Of a DNA stretch of 64,000 nt, positions 46,588 through 57,219 are shown piece by piece. Numbering within the stretch: the first letter of the stretch is position 1; every line of letters starts with the position of its first letter. The position numbers and the translations under genes are program-made. The notes below the pieces were generated by a model. The model was not told the origin of the DNA, did no database searches, and saw nothing but the letters and a program-made list of their open reading frames with translations. The stretch comes from Epiperipatus broadwayi (taxonomy: Eukaryota; Onychophora; Udeonychophora; Euonychophora; Peripatidae), in the NCBI GenBank assembly GCA_028023455.1, contig JAQFVV010013068.1:1-64000 (forward strand). Reading direction: 5' to 3'.

Positions 46588-46979
46588 AAAGACATTCAAC
46601 ATACATATTAAATGATGGAAATAGTCCAATATAAAAATACAACTAGAACATCATCATCACAAACCTTCAGGAAAACACAGTAATTAAATATATAATTTCA
46701 TCTACTTAGGAGTGCTTTCGACTATCCTTGTAGTTTTTGTCAACTAACACTTTGAAAGACTAACCATCCCACAATTCCATGATTTTAACATTTGCTTTCT
46801 ATCTATTAATTAAGTCTTGTTTGTATTTGTATATTAGCATAGCTTCCTTTATTTTCCTTTTATTTTTTTTAATTTGGAATATTTATACATTATTATAATT
46901 GAAGTTAAAACCATAAATACATGACTTATTATAGTCATAAAAACAGATGCTGAAATATTATTATTTATTTTGTAATTTT

Positions 46980-47400
46980 GTTTTGTTTTCTGAACCCTTT
47001 TTAATAGCAAGTGCTCTTTAATTCTTTTTTTCCAACATGCATCTTGAATCCCCTATATATCCACTACCACACCTACATATACATTTATAAATTATGCAAT
47101 TTTTATTTATAAAGGAGGTTTTATCTTTATAATTATTTATTAATTTGTTTAATGTAGGAGGTGCGTAAAATGGAATGTCACATATATGTTTATAAATTTT
47201 TCTTATAAAATTCACTTGATCATTTAAAATATATGATATTGATATCCATATTATTTTATTAGCAGGAGAAGCAATATTATTATTAATATTTTTATTCTTA
47301 TATTTCATATTAAAATTTTTAATAACATTATGTATATGATTATAATTGTAGCTAACATTTAACAATTCATTCTAATATATTTCAAAATAAAAAGAACTTT
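46980..47400 (-). mobile_element. Penelope-like element fragment, GIY-YIG start
   Basis: A 115-codon minus-strand frame (47018-47365) ends with IIYKCICRCGSGYIGDSRCML. The spacing Y-x-C-x-C-x-CG-x-x-YIG-x-x-R is that of Penelope-type GIY-YIG nucleases, preceded by a PPTLNKLI...DKTSF segment typical of their RT-endonuclease linker. It belongs to a different subgroup from the copy at 21.7-24.4 kb. Truncated on both sides. Confidence 0.7.
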
Positions 47401-47606
47401 ATATATATATTCCACCTTTATTGTTAAAAGGAAGTTGCCTGGACAACAGTTAAAAACTGTTGATTGTTATTGATATTGGGATTGTCTAAGTGGGGATTGG
47501 TTTTTAATGATATATACATATTTGAAGGAATTTTAACTCAGACATTCAAGCTTCTAACTGCTATTCATTCCATCTTATACAACCAAAACACATGTGAAAA
47601 AGATAA

Positions 47607-47665
47607 ATAATCTCTAATATATATATTTCATACCGAACCAGCACTCATCAGTTGGTCCAGATCAT
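47607..47665 (-). ncRNA. Hammerhead ribozyme module A4, core intact
   Basis: The minus strand has CTGATGA, stem II GTGCT with GGTAT (paired with wobbles), GAAA, stem III ATA/TAT, inner stem I CCAA with TTAG (one mismatch) and outer stem I with one wobble. Second best module A copy after A3. Confidence 0.65.
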
Positions 47666-48063
47666 CATTTCCTACACAATATACAACCAGTGCTCTGTTT
47701 ATATTAGGATAGCAAACTTTAATAAACAGGCTTCAATCTTTTCTATCATCCAAATCTTCAATCATGTATATCAGAGAAAATTTGATGCTGAAATGCTCAA
47801 AGTCTTTGGTGATGCCAATATTATTGCCATATCCATGTTGACATTTAAGTCACTCTGATTCCTCAAATATAGAATCTTAATATGTTCATTTAAATACACA
47901 GAAGAGGGATGGGCAGAATACAGGCTGAATATGTAATATTTAAATACATATATGGAGGCTGAAGAGTTGGAGGGTAGAGATGATTGAAGCCTGCTTATTA
48001 AAGTTTAAAGATTTGCTATCTTAATATAAACTGAGCATTGATTACATATATGTATGGGAGATG

Positions 48064-48122
48064 ATGATCTTGACCAACTGATGAGTGCTGGCTCAGCATA
48101 AAAAAATGGATATTGGAGAGTT
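48064..48122 (+). ncRNA. Hammerhead-like module A5 (GAAA lost)
   Basis: CTGATGA, stem II GTGCT/AGCAT and inner stem I CCAA/TTGG are kept, but AAAA replaces GAAA, removing the essential G of the core. Confidence 0.55.
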
Positions 48123-48489
48123 CAGTATAGACAATATACCACTAAACACCACATGATCACCATCTCTTATGCTAGCATATAATTGTTATTAAACAGACAC
48201 AACTCTCCATGCTAGCATAAGAGATGATGATCATATGATGTTTAATGGTTTAACACCAATACTTCCTAATAGGATAGAAGTGGCTATGGTTGTTAAAGAG
48301 CCAAAGACACCAAAATGAATGGGTGCTGAACTGAGTTCAGACCCATATGACTATATAAGCTATTGAGCTTAGACTGAAAAGATTATTGTGTTTTCAATTT
48401 CATTCTCATACTTTTGTAGTTAAGTAGAGATAAAAGATGGCTGCTGGATGGTTACATTAGATCTTAAGATCTAGGTGCAGTGCTCTCAG

Positions 48490-48548
48490 ATTCAAGGGTC
48501 CTCACTGATGAAGGCCACAAGCCAGAAACTAGTCTGGGGATATTGAAT
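48490..48548 (+). ncRNA. Hammerhead ribozyme B3
   Basis: Same 59-nt plan as B1: CTGATGA at 48504-48510, GAAAC at 48525-48529 and GTC at 48532-48534. Outer stem I is ATTCAA with TTGAAT, a compensated change from ATCCAA/TTGGAT in B1. Stem II keeps GGC/GCC but its first pair is an A-A mismatch. Likely reduced activity. Confidence 0.7.
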
Positions 48549-48933
48549 AAATAGGTCCTAGATGGGGATTTTATGCACAAGCCTTCTGGCATCCATTGAT
48601 GACTCTGGTTGGCACAGGGTGGCACTACTGTATGGAGAGTTTTGCCTGTTTATAGACAATATATTTGTATTTAAATATTACATATTCAGCCAGTATTATG
48701 TCCATCTCACTTTTGTATATTTAAATGGATGTATTAAGATTCTATACTTCTGGGATCAGAATGATAAAGTCAACATGGGCATGACAATAATAATGGCATC
48801 ACCAAGGGTTTTCAGCATTTCCACTCAGATTTTCAATTTGACTGGCCAAAGTGTTGGAAAGTGGAGAATAATGCAGCCTGTCCATTAAAGTGTGCTATCT
48901 TAATATAAACTGATCACTGATTATGTGTGGGTG

Positions 48934-48993
48934 ATAATTTTTGGACCAACTGATGAGTGCTGGTTCAGCATAAAATCTGTGTAATGATCATTG
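48934..48993 (+). ncRNA. Hammerhead-like module A6 (decayed)
   Basis: CTGATGA and stem II are kept, AAAA replaces GAAA, and stem I no longer pairs. The tRNA-like tail with B box follows. Confidence 0.5.
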
Positions 48994-49485
48994 ATCTTTT
49001 TTCATATGTATGTAGTCATATGTATCATTTGTATAAGATGGAGTGAATAGCTATAAGAAGCTAGAAAGTCTGAGTTCAAATCCCTTCTAATCACATTAAG
49101 TTCAGTATAGACAACTTATATTTAAATATTATATACATTTAATACTGGAAATTACATATAATGTTGGAAAAACATTGTGGTTATATTACATATATTTATT
49201 TAAAAGTTTTCATTGGCATGGTCATAAAAAATGAGAGGTAGACACTGCTAAGAAAGTTAGATTGTGTTTAGAGGATTTTACCTTTGGATAGATAATGTAA
49301 ATGATCATTCTGCATTGTCCTAACAATCTAGTAAATTCAAGAATTCTGAAAAGTTTATTAATTATATTTGGTTGTTTGGTCAAAATCAATACTTACACAT
49401 AATGTTGGAAAAATGTTGTACTTATTATAATATATATATATATGTTCAATTAAATATTTTTCATTGATTGTTATTAGAGTAAATA

Positions 49486-49687
49486 GAATGAGATAATATC
49501 CATGTAAATAGAAAATAACCTTTAACCTTTGATGTTACCAAAAAATTATCAATTACTACTAATTGACAATTCCTGAGATGAAACCTGTTTTCCCATTAAA
49601 CCTACAATAGCTCTTGTTTGTTTTGTTGAAGTAGAAAGAGTTAAAGGTTAGATTATTTTCTATTTACATGGATATTATCTCTCATTC
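49486..49687. repeat. Foldback repeat
   Basis: Arms of about 45 bp, 49486-49530 and 49643-49687 (gaatgagataatatccatgt with its complement), enclose about 110 bp of unrelated sequence. No coding. Confidence 0.75.
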
Positions 49688-50459
49688 CATTCTTTACTGT
49701 ATATATATTAACACAATCTGTTTCTTTTTTTTATTTTTCATATTCTTAAAACATGAATTATATCATATAGCACAAACACACATATGTACTTATTTTTCCA
49801 TAAGTCCACCTATATAGATTAATGTATTTATTTTTACAAAAAAATAATTAAAATACTGTGACCCTAATAAGAAAAAAATCGAACTCAAAGAAAATGCAAT
49901 TATGGACAAATAATTTTTGGGCATTAAGTCAGTAGAAAGGCTGATGAGAAACTTGATTTTTAAATCATTAAATTTTTATTTTTAAACAAAATTTGAAAAC
50001 CCATGTATGTGCAGACAAACAAAATAAGAATTGTTGAATATTTCTGGTGACAATGATGATACATGTTTATTGACAAGAAAAAATGACTAAATTTGTACTT
50101 TAAGAATGATAGTTTATGTATTGATAAAGTTCTACAAGTAAAAGATGTTGTTTTATCTTTTAAATTTTTCTTATGATACTAATAGTACTAAAAATAATAG
50201 ATTATGTAATCATTCACATTCTTACACATATAAAATAGATTCCTGGATTTAGATCCATTTAATAATTTGGGCTTGAAGTAAAGATGACCTTCTATTTTTC
50301 AATAATAAATCCCAATGAAAGAACTATTGTAGGTTAGTAGAAAAAACTTTTTTAGCCTTAAAAATATTGTCAATTGGTGGTAAATGATAGTTTCATGGCA
50401 ACATCAAAGGCAAAGCTTATCTCTCTTTATATGGATAAAATCTTATTTCTGTTCCTTAT

Positions 50460-50960
50460 TAGAATAACAACCCATGGGTAGATTATCATTAGAGATGAAA
50501 ACATAGTGGATGAAATTAATCATAGAATTAAACTTGGTTGGAGTGCTTTTGATAGAAATAATTTAATATTAAAAGAAAATATGTCTATATGCTTGAAAAG
50601 AAAGGATTTTTTAATAAATGTGTTTTACCAGTTCTTACTTATGGATCGGAGACTTGGTTAACAGAAAGGCAATGCTGAAATATCCGATATCTCAATGCAA
50701 CAATTCATATTTCTAGAGGAAATGATATTAGGACAGTTGAAATCTTAAATTGGATTATAAAAGACCTAGAAATAGACCACATGTGAGACATATGGATAAA
50801 ATAAAGGAAGTATGCAGGTGTGATCTTGGAATAGAGAGGATAGAGATCAAAGTTGGTTTGAACTTGGAAAGACCTTCACTCTGTAGTGAATCAATAATGG
50901 TAGAAAATCATGATGTTGATATATATCTTATTACAAAAATAATTAAAGCTAATTGATTAA
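50460..50960 (+). mobile_element. LINE 3' fragment
   Basis: Reads DEINHRIKLGWSAFDRNNLI near 50510-50570, the same stretch as in the fragment at 25.3 kb, followed by a degraded C-terminal region. The terminal ggtagaaaatcatgatg resembles the end of the 25.8 kb copy. Stops present. Confidence 0.6.
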
Positions 50961-51305
50961 TTCAGTTAAAATTGTGTAAAGTGAAATATTTAAATCCTGC
51001 TAATTGCAATCTTTTATTATAAACAATCAAATAGTTAAGTATAGGATGTCATGTGATACTTGAGCAACAAAGTGATCAGTTGTTTTGTTATAGGAATCAT
51101 TAGCTCTCAAGTCTATGATCCTAACATTATGCCAAACCACACATGGTATACAAAATATCAATTGCTGTATATACTATATATAAGAATGGACCAAATGTTT
51201 TAAACTCACCATGACATTATGTGAAAAAAGTAAAATGACTAACATAAAAAAAGAGACTAGAGTAAAATAATAAAAGCATATAAATTGTTAATAAAATAAA
51301 TATAT

Positions 51306-52192
51306 TTATAAAAAAATACTGAGAACATAACTTAAAATTACTATCAAACATAAATTGAAACCCAAGTGTTTTTGACTACTGATATCCAAAATTTGGATGA
51401 TTTTATTTTCTACATATTGAATGATTTTACCTTCAATGCATTGCTCTTCAGGAATATTTTGATACTTTCCCACTCTGTGTGAAATAACACACATATAATA
51501 CCAAGTGTTATTTAAAAGATCACAGACTGAATATTCACGAAATAAATAATTTATGGGAGAACTCACTGAAAACAAATATGAACCAATTTTTCTATAAATA
51601 ACTTTAAATCCAAAATAATCTATTGGGATAGCATTCCACTGGATATAAATACATGAATCAGTACTAGCAATACTTTTGATATTTATTAATCCATATGATG
51701 GACCGAGTGTTTTGGCTTCAGCACACTGTAGGTAATGTTGTAGATTACCTAATATGCTTGTTTTCACACTGACATTGAGACATATAATATATACTGTAGC
51801 TGGAATTAAGTGAAGTAATGCATATTCATTGATATAAATACCTAAGGCTATAATAGTAATGTTTTCAGAATTGAATTTACGATAATTTAAAGTAAGGTTT
51901 ATTACAACCATTGGGGTTAAGATCTGCCAGGAAATAGAAATGAGTTCCATTTCCACAGCAGTTAACCGAAAATCCACAGTCAATGGAATTGAACACTGTA
52001 GCTCTCCTTCAGATAATGATAACAATAAAGAACCTCTAAGAGAATAAGGATCTTGGCAAATTGGTCCTGTTCTATTCATTACTGAATTTGGAATTTTTGA
52101 TCTGGAAGTCTTTGTAGTGATCATAAAATTTTGCCATTCTAATAACCATATTTGAAGCCATTTCAAGTTACAGTCACACACCAATGGATTAC
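51306..52192 (-). CDS. LRR C-terminal cap and fibronectin-like surface protein, last exon
   Basis: Last coding exon of a minus-strand gene whose earlier exons lie at higher coordinates or outside the window. The acceptor is tttttaag at 52193-52200 and the exon enters with two bases completing a codon, so the protein continues from upstream. It starts NPLVCDCNLKWLQIWL, the classic leucine-rich-repeat C-terminal cap (C-x-C...C...C, about residues 1-75). Two poorly conserved beta-rich regions follow, with fibronectin III features (ISWQIL...LNYRKF...LIPATVYIICL; then IYIQWNAIP...FKVIYRKIG...TWYYMCV). The last 20 residues are hydrophobic (LCLIVILSYVLSIFL), either a transmembrane end or a GPI signal. 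The frame is open for 295 codons in AT-rich DNA and looks functional. Probably a neuronal-type adhesion or receptor protein; exact family unknown. Confidence 0.8.
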
Positions 52193-52519
52193 CTTAAAAA
52201 ATAATTAAGAAATAATATAAGAATAAATATTATACATGAATATTAAGTAAAATTAAAACAAATAATATTAAAATATTCAACCAATTACAATTCATGTTTT
52301 ATTCTATAAAGAGTTTATTGCATTCCTTTCCACTACAATTATATCTCTAATATTCATTTTATTTATTATATCTTTGTAACATTTTATTTTTATTAAAAAA
52401 AATTTCATATAAATTTAATAAGTTTTAAGTAAATAATATCATTACGTAACACTGATAATCATGGATATTTATTTATAATAATTGTAATCTATTTTAAACC
52501 TTCAATGTGATGCATTAAA

Positions 52520-53040
52520 ACAGCGGTCCCCAGCCTTTTTGCACTTAAGAGCACATTCTATAATACCGGCCAGGTGGTGGACACCATTTATTTTTTCAAT
52601 GTAAATTTATAGTTGGAGATTGTTAATAATACACATAATGTACAAAAAAATAATTATTTCAAAAATAAAATTTTAACATTTGATTACAATAATTTATAAG
52701 AAATTTTAAAAATTAAATTTATTTGTGTCAGATAAATAATTTTTTTATCGTGTTAAAAAAAAAAATTTGTGGCAGGAAATGAAGCAAAAGAGAAAATAAC
52801 TGGCAGTGGAGATGTCAAAGGTCGCAAATAATTGTGGGTAGAACATCTGTAAGGGTCATTCTACTACAATGCAGTAATAAAAGAAGTCAAAGTAGATTTA
52901 CACACTTATTGATAAAGACAGCTCGCCAATGCTTTTGTTATAAAGGAAGTTTAAACGTAGAATTTAAATCTAAATTAACAGCAATCGAACTATTGAGAGA
53001 AAAAAAAATCAACGAATTAAAAAAGGATGAAGATTAAAGA
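52520..53040 (+). repeat. Possible hAT-type end and adjoining decayed sequence
   Basis: The sequence cagcggtccccagcctttttg at 52523 resembles a common hAT terminal repeat. No matching inverted end was found. A 67-codon frame at 52834-53037 follows that I do not recognise. Confidence 0.35.
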
Positions 53041-53625
53041 CTACATATACCTGCAGGCCCCTAATTGTTGGCAGTAAAATAGACTTTGTTGGCCTTAAGT
53101 TTTCTAACAACAGATGCAAAATTGTTAGAAAGTTTTACTCTTCTTATAGAAGCTATAAAAACCTTTACCGGGATTACAATTTTACAGCTGTGGATATATA
53201 TAAAAAATTAAATACATACACCGTAATAAAATGTAAATCTAAACAAATTTGCTAAACCAGACTTTAGATATAGAAAACGAGATATAAATATATATGTATA
53301 GATTTGTGCTAAGATATTTTGATTTTAGTAAGGTATTTAAAATTAAGCTTCGTTTGCTTGATCAGAAATAATGCTTGTCCATAATCATAAGTATTTATGA
53401 AAACTAAATGAAAGAACTTTGTATTCAAAATACTTTTTTTTAAGGCATAATGTTTAATGCATTGCAGATGACCCATTATAAAGTGTTTATATATGTATAA
53501 CCAGGCATTGTATGCTGTTTATAAAATCTATCCTATAATCAAGACTAGTGATGGCGAACCTTTTTGAGAAGTGGGTCAAATTTTGTTCATTATTTTTTTT
53601 AGTACTAGCTCGTGGGTCACTAGGT

Positions 53626-53866
53626 CAGTGGCGTCACTTAGAAAGGGGGAGGGGGGATGGTTAAAAACTACTTTTTTTTGGTTCTCACTTTTAAAATCAT
53701 CTAGATTCTAGAAAGTTCACGTTTCCTTTTGGTTTCACAAGTTTTATTTTTGCAAGTGAAGAGCAAAAAATAAAGGTCGACATCAAAAAATTTGATATAA
53801 ATGGGATGAAACCATGAATTACCACACCAGGTGACATCATGCCCAGTCGGCAGTCGCCCCTGCACT
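53626..53866. mobile_element. Nested hAT-like MITE
   Basis: Starts CAGTGGCGTCACTTAG and ends ...CGCCCCTGCACTG. Outermost bases CAGTG/CACTG are inverted, with a g-rich block and tgacatcatgcccagt inside. It sits within the subterminal region of the larger hAT. No clear target duplication, so the limits are approximate. Confidence 0.45.
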
Positions 53867-53939
53867 GAGTATTTGAATGAACAAGAAAATCACATATATA
53901 TTATGAAATATTATTTATTAATAGATATAGATACAGCTA

Positions 53940-55480
53940 TGTGTATGTATAATAAAGTTGAAGTATATTTAATGAGAAATTGCTGTTTATTTTCAGGTAG
54001 TTTCTTAATATTAGGTTCATATTTCAGATTCATTAGTTTAACGCATTTCGCAGTCAATTCATTTCCAAGTTTATTTCTATTGGTAGATTTTACAAAATTC
54101 ATTGAAGAAAACAATTTTTCACACAAATATGTGGGTCCAACATCGTTAAAAGAGCATTAACAAGTTTCTTCATTGATATAAAATTATTTGGTAAAGAATC
54201 CCATGTTTAATATAATATTTTCAATTTTTAGTGATTTCTCCATTCTATGCTGCTTTGAAATTCAACTAATTCCATTTCTAAATCATGAATACCTAGCCAT
54301 ATAAATTCGGTTAACTCCATTGTTTCGAATTCCATTTTGTATGGATATAAAATAAAGTGAAATATATTTTCAAAACTTTTAAATTGATTAAATCTCTCCT
54401 CAAAAGCTTGTTTTATTTCCTGTATAATAATTAAATATTTTTTAATTGCATTATTTTCAAAAATTATTGTGTTTTGAAAATGTTTTTATAATTGAGGAAA
54501 ATATTTGGCGATTCTCATTTCCAAATCCTTAGTAAAGATGTCAAATTTCGTCATAAACATTTTCAAACATCATTGAAACAATTTGTCCATTTCCTTGTTC
54601 ATTAAAATGCTGAATGATATTGCATAAAAATATAAAATCATTTAACCAATTTATATTTGAAAATTTGTCAAAACTATTGTTTTTTCATTCAAAAAGAGCT
54701 TAATTTCTTCTAATAAAATGACAAACCGATTAAGAACTTGACCGCAACTGAGCCATTGTTGTATGTCAAAATCGCTAAATACTGGCACTCAATTTCCTCT
54801 AATAATTGTGCCAATTGTCATTTATTAAGACCTCTTGCATTTATAAAGTTGATGACTTTTATTACAACTGGCATTATGCTGGAAAATGTTTTTAAATCTT
54901 ACTTCACACATAGAACTTGCTGGTGCATTATACAATGAAATTCATTCAGAGAATGTGTAATATTTTGCTTAAGATACCGGATAAAACCAAAGTTTTTCCC
55001 CACCATATTGGGTACACCTTCTGTTGCTACAGAAACAATTTTCTGTAGGTCAGTATCCATTTCTTTAAATGCAATATCAAATTCTTTAAAAATATCAGGA
55101 CCAGTAGACTTCCCTTTCAACGTTATTAGTTTCATTAACTCTTCTTTCATTAAATTGCCTGATTTATATCGAGCAAAAACTGCTAACGGTGCAGAACCAT
55201 TTACATCCTTACTCTCATCTAAAGCAATTGAATACATTTTTGCATAATTTACGTCATTATGTATTTGCGAACAAATATTTATTTTTAATTCTATTATTCG
55301 ATCTTTAATTGTATTGTGACTTATTGGTAACTCATTTAAACACTTTATAATCAAGTATTTTTCTTTAAAATCTGCAATCAAAGTAGCACTACATTCTAAA
55401 CAAACTCTCCTGAAAGAGGTTTCCGTAACGAGCAATGCAATGGGCAACTTGAAAACTAGCAGCTGTAATGTTATTTTTTG
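53940..55480 (-). pseudogene. hAT transposase (ZBED5/GTF2IRD2-like), broken
   Basis: The best preserved part is 54899-55447 (182 codons): LNELPISHNTIKDRI, then IALDESKDVNGSAPLAVFARY, the region with the first catalytic Asp of hAT RNase-H-fold transposases, then a VATEGVPNMVGKNFGF segment (usual CTDG...M), and CIMHQQVLC. Beyond it the frame breaks, but fragments run on to about 53940 with a LELSD-type dimerisation region. The N-terminal BED zinc finger is not seen. The enzyme would cut and paste the element; it is inactive here. Host-domesticated relatives exist, but the stops argue against that. Confidence 0.75.
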
Positions 55481-57219
55481 GAATCAAAAAAAGTGTTTAA
55501 AACACTGGTTTGTGAATAATTCTGTTTTTTCTTTAGTAAAAAATATGTGCTTTTTTTCCCTTTATCTGTTGAAAGGCTGAGATTAGAATGCAACTTTTCA
55601 AAATGTCTTTTTACATTATATGTATGTAAAGTGTGACTTTTTTATTAGAAATTACACACACAGTCATTTTATTTTTCTCAAGCACACCGTATTTATTAAA
55701 CCATTCTGTTTGTCTGGAACTTGTATTGTTTGTTTTTATTTTTTTAACTGCTGACATAATACAGGGCTACAACTAAAAATATTTATATTTAGACTACAAT
55801 AATTTGAGAAGAAATTTCTTATTAACGTACTTTATATACATATGTAGATAAGAAACTTTGGTACCGAAACTTTAATAATAAAAAAATAATAATAATGTTA
55901 AATTATTAAACACTTCTAGATGCGTACGACAAGGCTGCCATTTAGTTCAACACTATTACATTCCCGAGCTGGTACATCTCCCCATTCTACGATGCAACGA
56001 ATATGTATGTGCATCAAGTTTATGACTGTCATGAGTCATACACATTTCATGACACAAGGACCAAACACGACGTTTTATGATCATGTACGTCATACACAAG
56101 TGCAATGATATGATAGAAAATCAGCCAACCAATGCCCACTTGGAAATACTATTTTTTTTATTTTTATAAATTCTACATTAGATATATATACTTTTATTTT
56201 TTAAATATTTTTGATTGTCTGTTCTCTTTTATAATATAAAAAACAACTTTATAAAAATCAATGTGTGAGTCATTTAAAAAGCCTGCGTGGGTCAGTGTCT
56301 GACCCATGGATCATAGGTTCTCCATCACTGATCTAAACATTATTATCAACATTTTAACACAATATCAGTCTATTGCAACATGAAGGTGTCTAAATGTTAA
56401 ATTCTGATTTTCTATTCCATAGCTTCTCCAAATTATGTTAGCTAAATCTTAGTTCCTTCATTGATCTTATATGTAGCCTCTTTTTCTAACTTTCTTACAA
56501 TTTCTTGAAATACACTTTAGAACTTTTGTTATTCATCTTGTTGTTTACTGCTTGTGATCAAAACTATTGTTTAATACAAAAAAACAAACTCATTTATGCC
56601 AGAGAAAAAGGCCAACAAGAACCTCCTTTCTGAAACAAAAGATTTTATGACCTAGAAGATACCAATGCTATTTGAATATATTTGTAGAAGTTCAATTACC
56701 ATTTACATATAGTAATCACTGGATATGTGATGATGTTTTATTGGCTAATTGCATTTCATCATTATTGTGATATATGTCTTGCTACTTGCTGTGAGTAGAA
56801 CAAAATTAATTCCTTTGGAAAAACAACTTGCAAACATGGCTGTAAGTTGATTTTTCAGAATATCCACCTATTACAAAAGGTTATTTTATTTACTAACATT
56901 GTCTGGTTCACTGAACATATATTTTAATGATAGGATAAATTTATAAACTAGGCAAACAGTAAAAATATTTTACAAAAATAGATGTTAGAAGTCTTTGGTT
57001 TCTTCTGCTACTTTTTTTTGGCAGTAGTCATGTTGTCTTCTCCCTGGTTTCTTGATTAGTCAGCATTTCTGCCTTTTGTGCTGATAAAACTTTAGCATGG
57101 ATCAGATCTTGACTACTATTTACTGATTATTGACCCACTGTATGGCTAGAATGATTCACTAGAAGTTGCTTCTGGTGAGCAGTATCAAACTATAATAAAT
57201 CTTCATAATATTTATAATT

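Larger units (their letters stand above)
44617..46635. mobile_element. Inverted-repeat element of about 2 kb, class unknown
   Basis: The left arm (44617-44715) matches, inverted, 46306-46345 plus 46580-46635, sharing gtatgaatactgaaccct and gaaatagtccaatata. The right arm is split by a younger palindromic insertion (46342-46587). The interior has T-rich degenerate tandem units at 44750-45500 and a 65-codon minus-strand frame (45632-45829) that I do not recognise. Related sequence (catcatcacaaaccttc) also occurs near 24760. Confidence 0.6.
47520..49090. mobile_element. Composite foldback element with hammerhead-tRNA-like ends, copy 2
   Basis: Same plan as 9175-10594. Module A is inverted at the two ends: A4 (minus, 47607-47665) with its tail at 47520-47606, and A6 (plus, 48934-48993) with its B box GAGTTCAAATCCC at 49072-49084. 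An additional A5 (plus) is at 48064-48122 and part of module B is at 48327-48650. The linkers 47666-47860 and 48700-48900 are inverted copies of each other (tgggcatgacaat block). A hairpin around atgctagcataagagat lies at 48145-48250. No coding frame. Confidence 0.75.
53546..56330 (-). mobile_element. hAT transposon, full length with decayed transposase
   Basis: Terminal repeats tagtgatggcgaacc (53546) and, inverted, CAGTGATGGAGAACC (56330) carry subterminal GTGGGTCA copies. The 8-bp flanks atcaagac (53538-53545) and atctaaac (56331-56338) agree at six of eight positions. The interior has a minus-strand transposase remnant and a nested repeat at 53626-53866. Length is 2785 bp. Confidence 0.85.

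Noticed and set aside
49590-49605. CTGAGATGAAAC in the foldback at 49.5 kb
   Set aside because: Resembles a hammerhead box only superficially; no stem II or stem I partners.
54899-55447. Domesticated host gene of ZBED5 type
   Set aside because: Stops and frameshifts outside this frame, together with matching element ends and 8-bp flanks, fit a dead transposon better.
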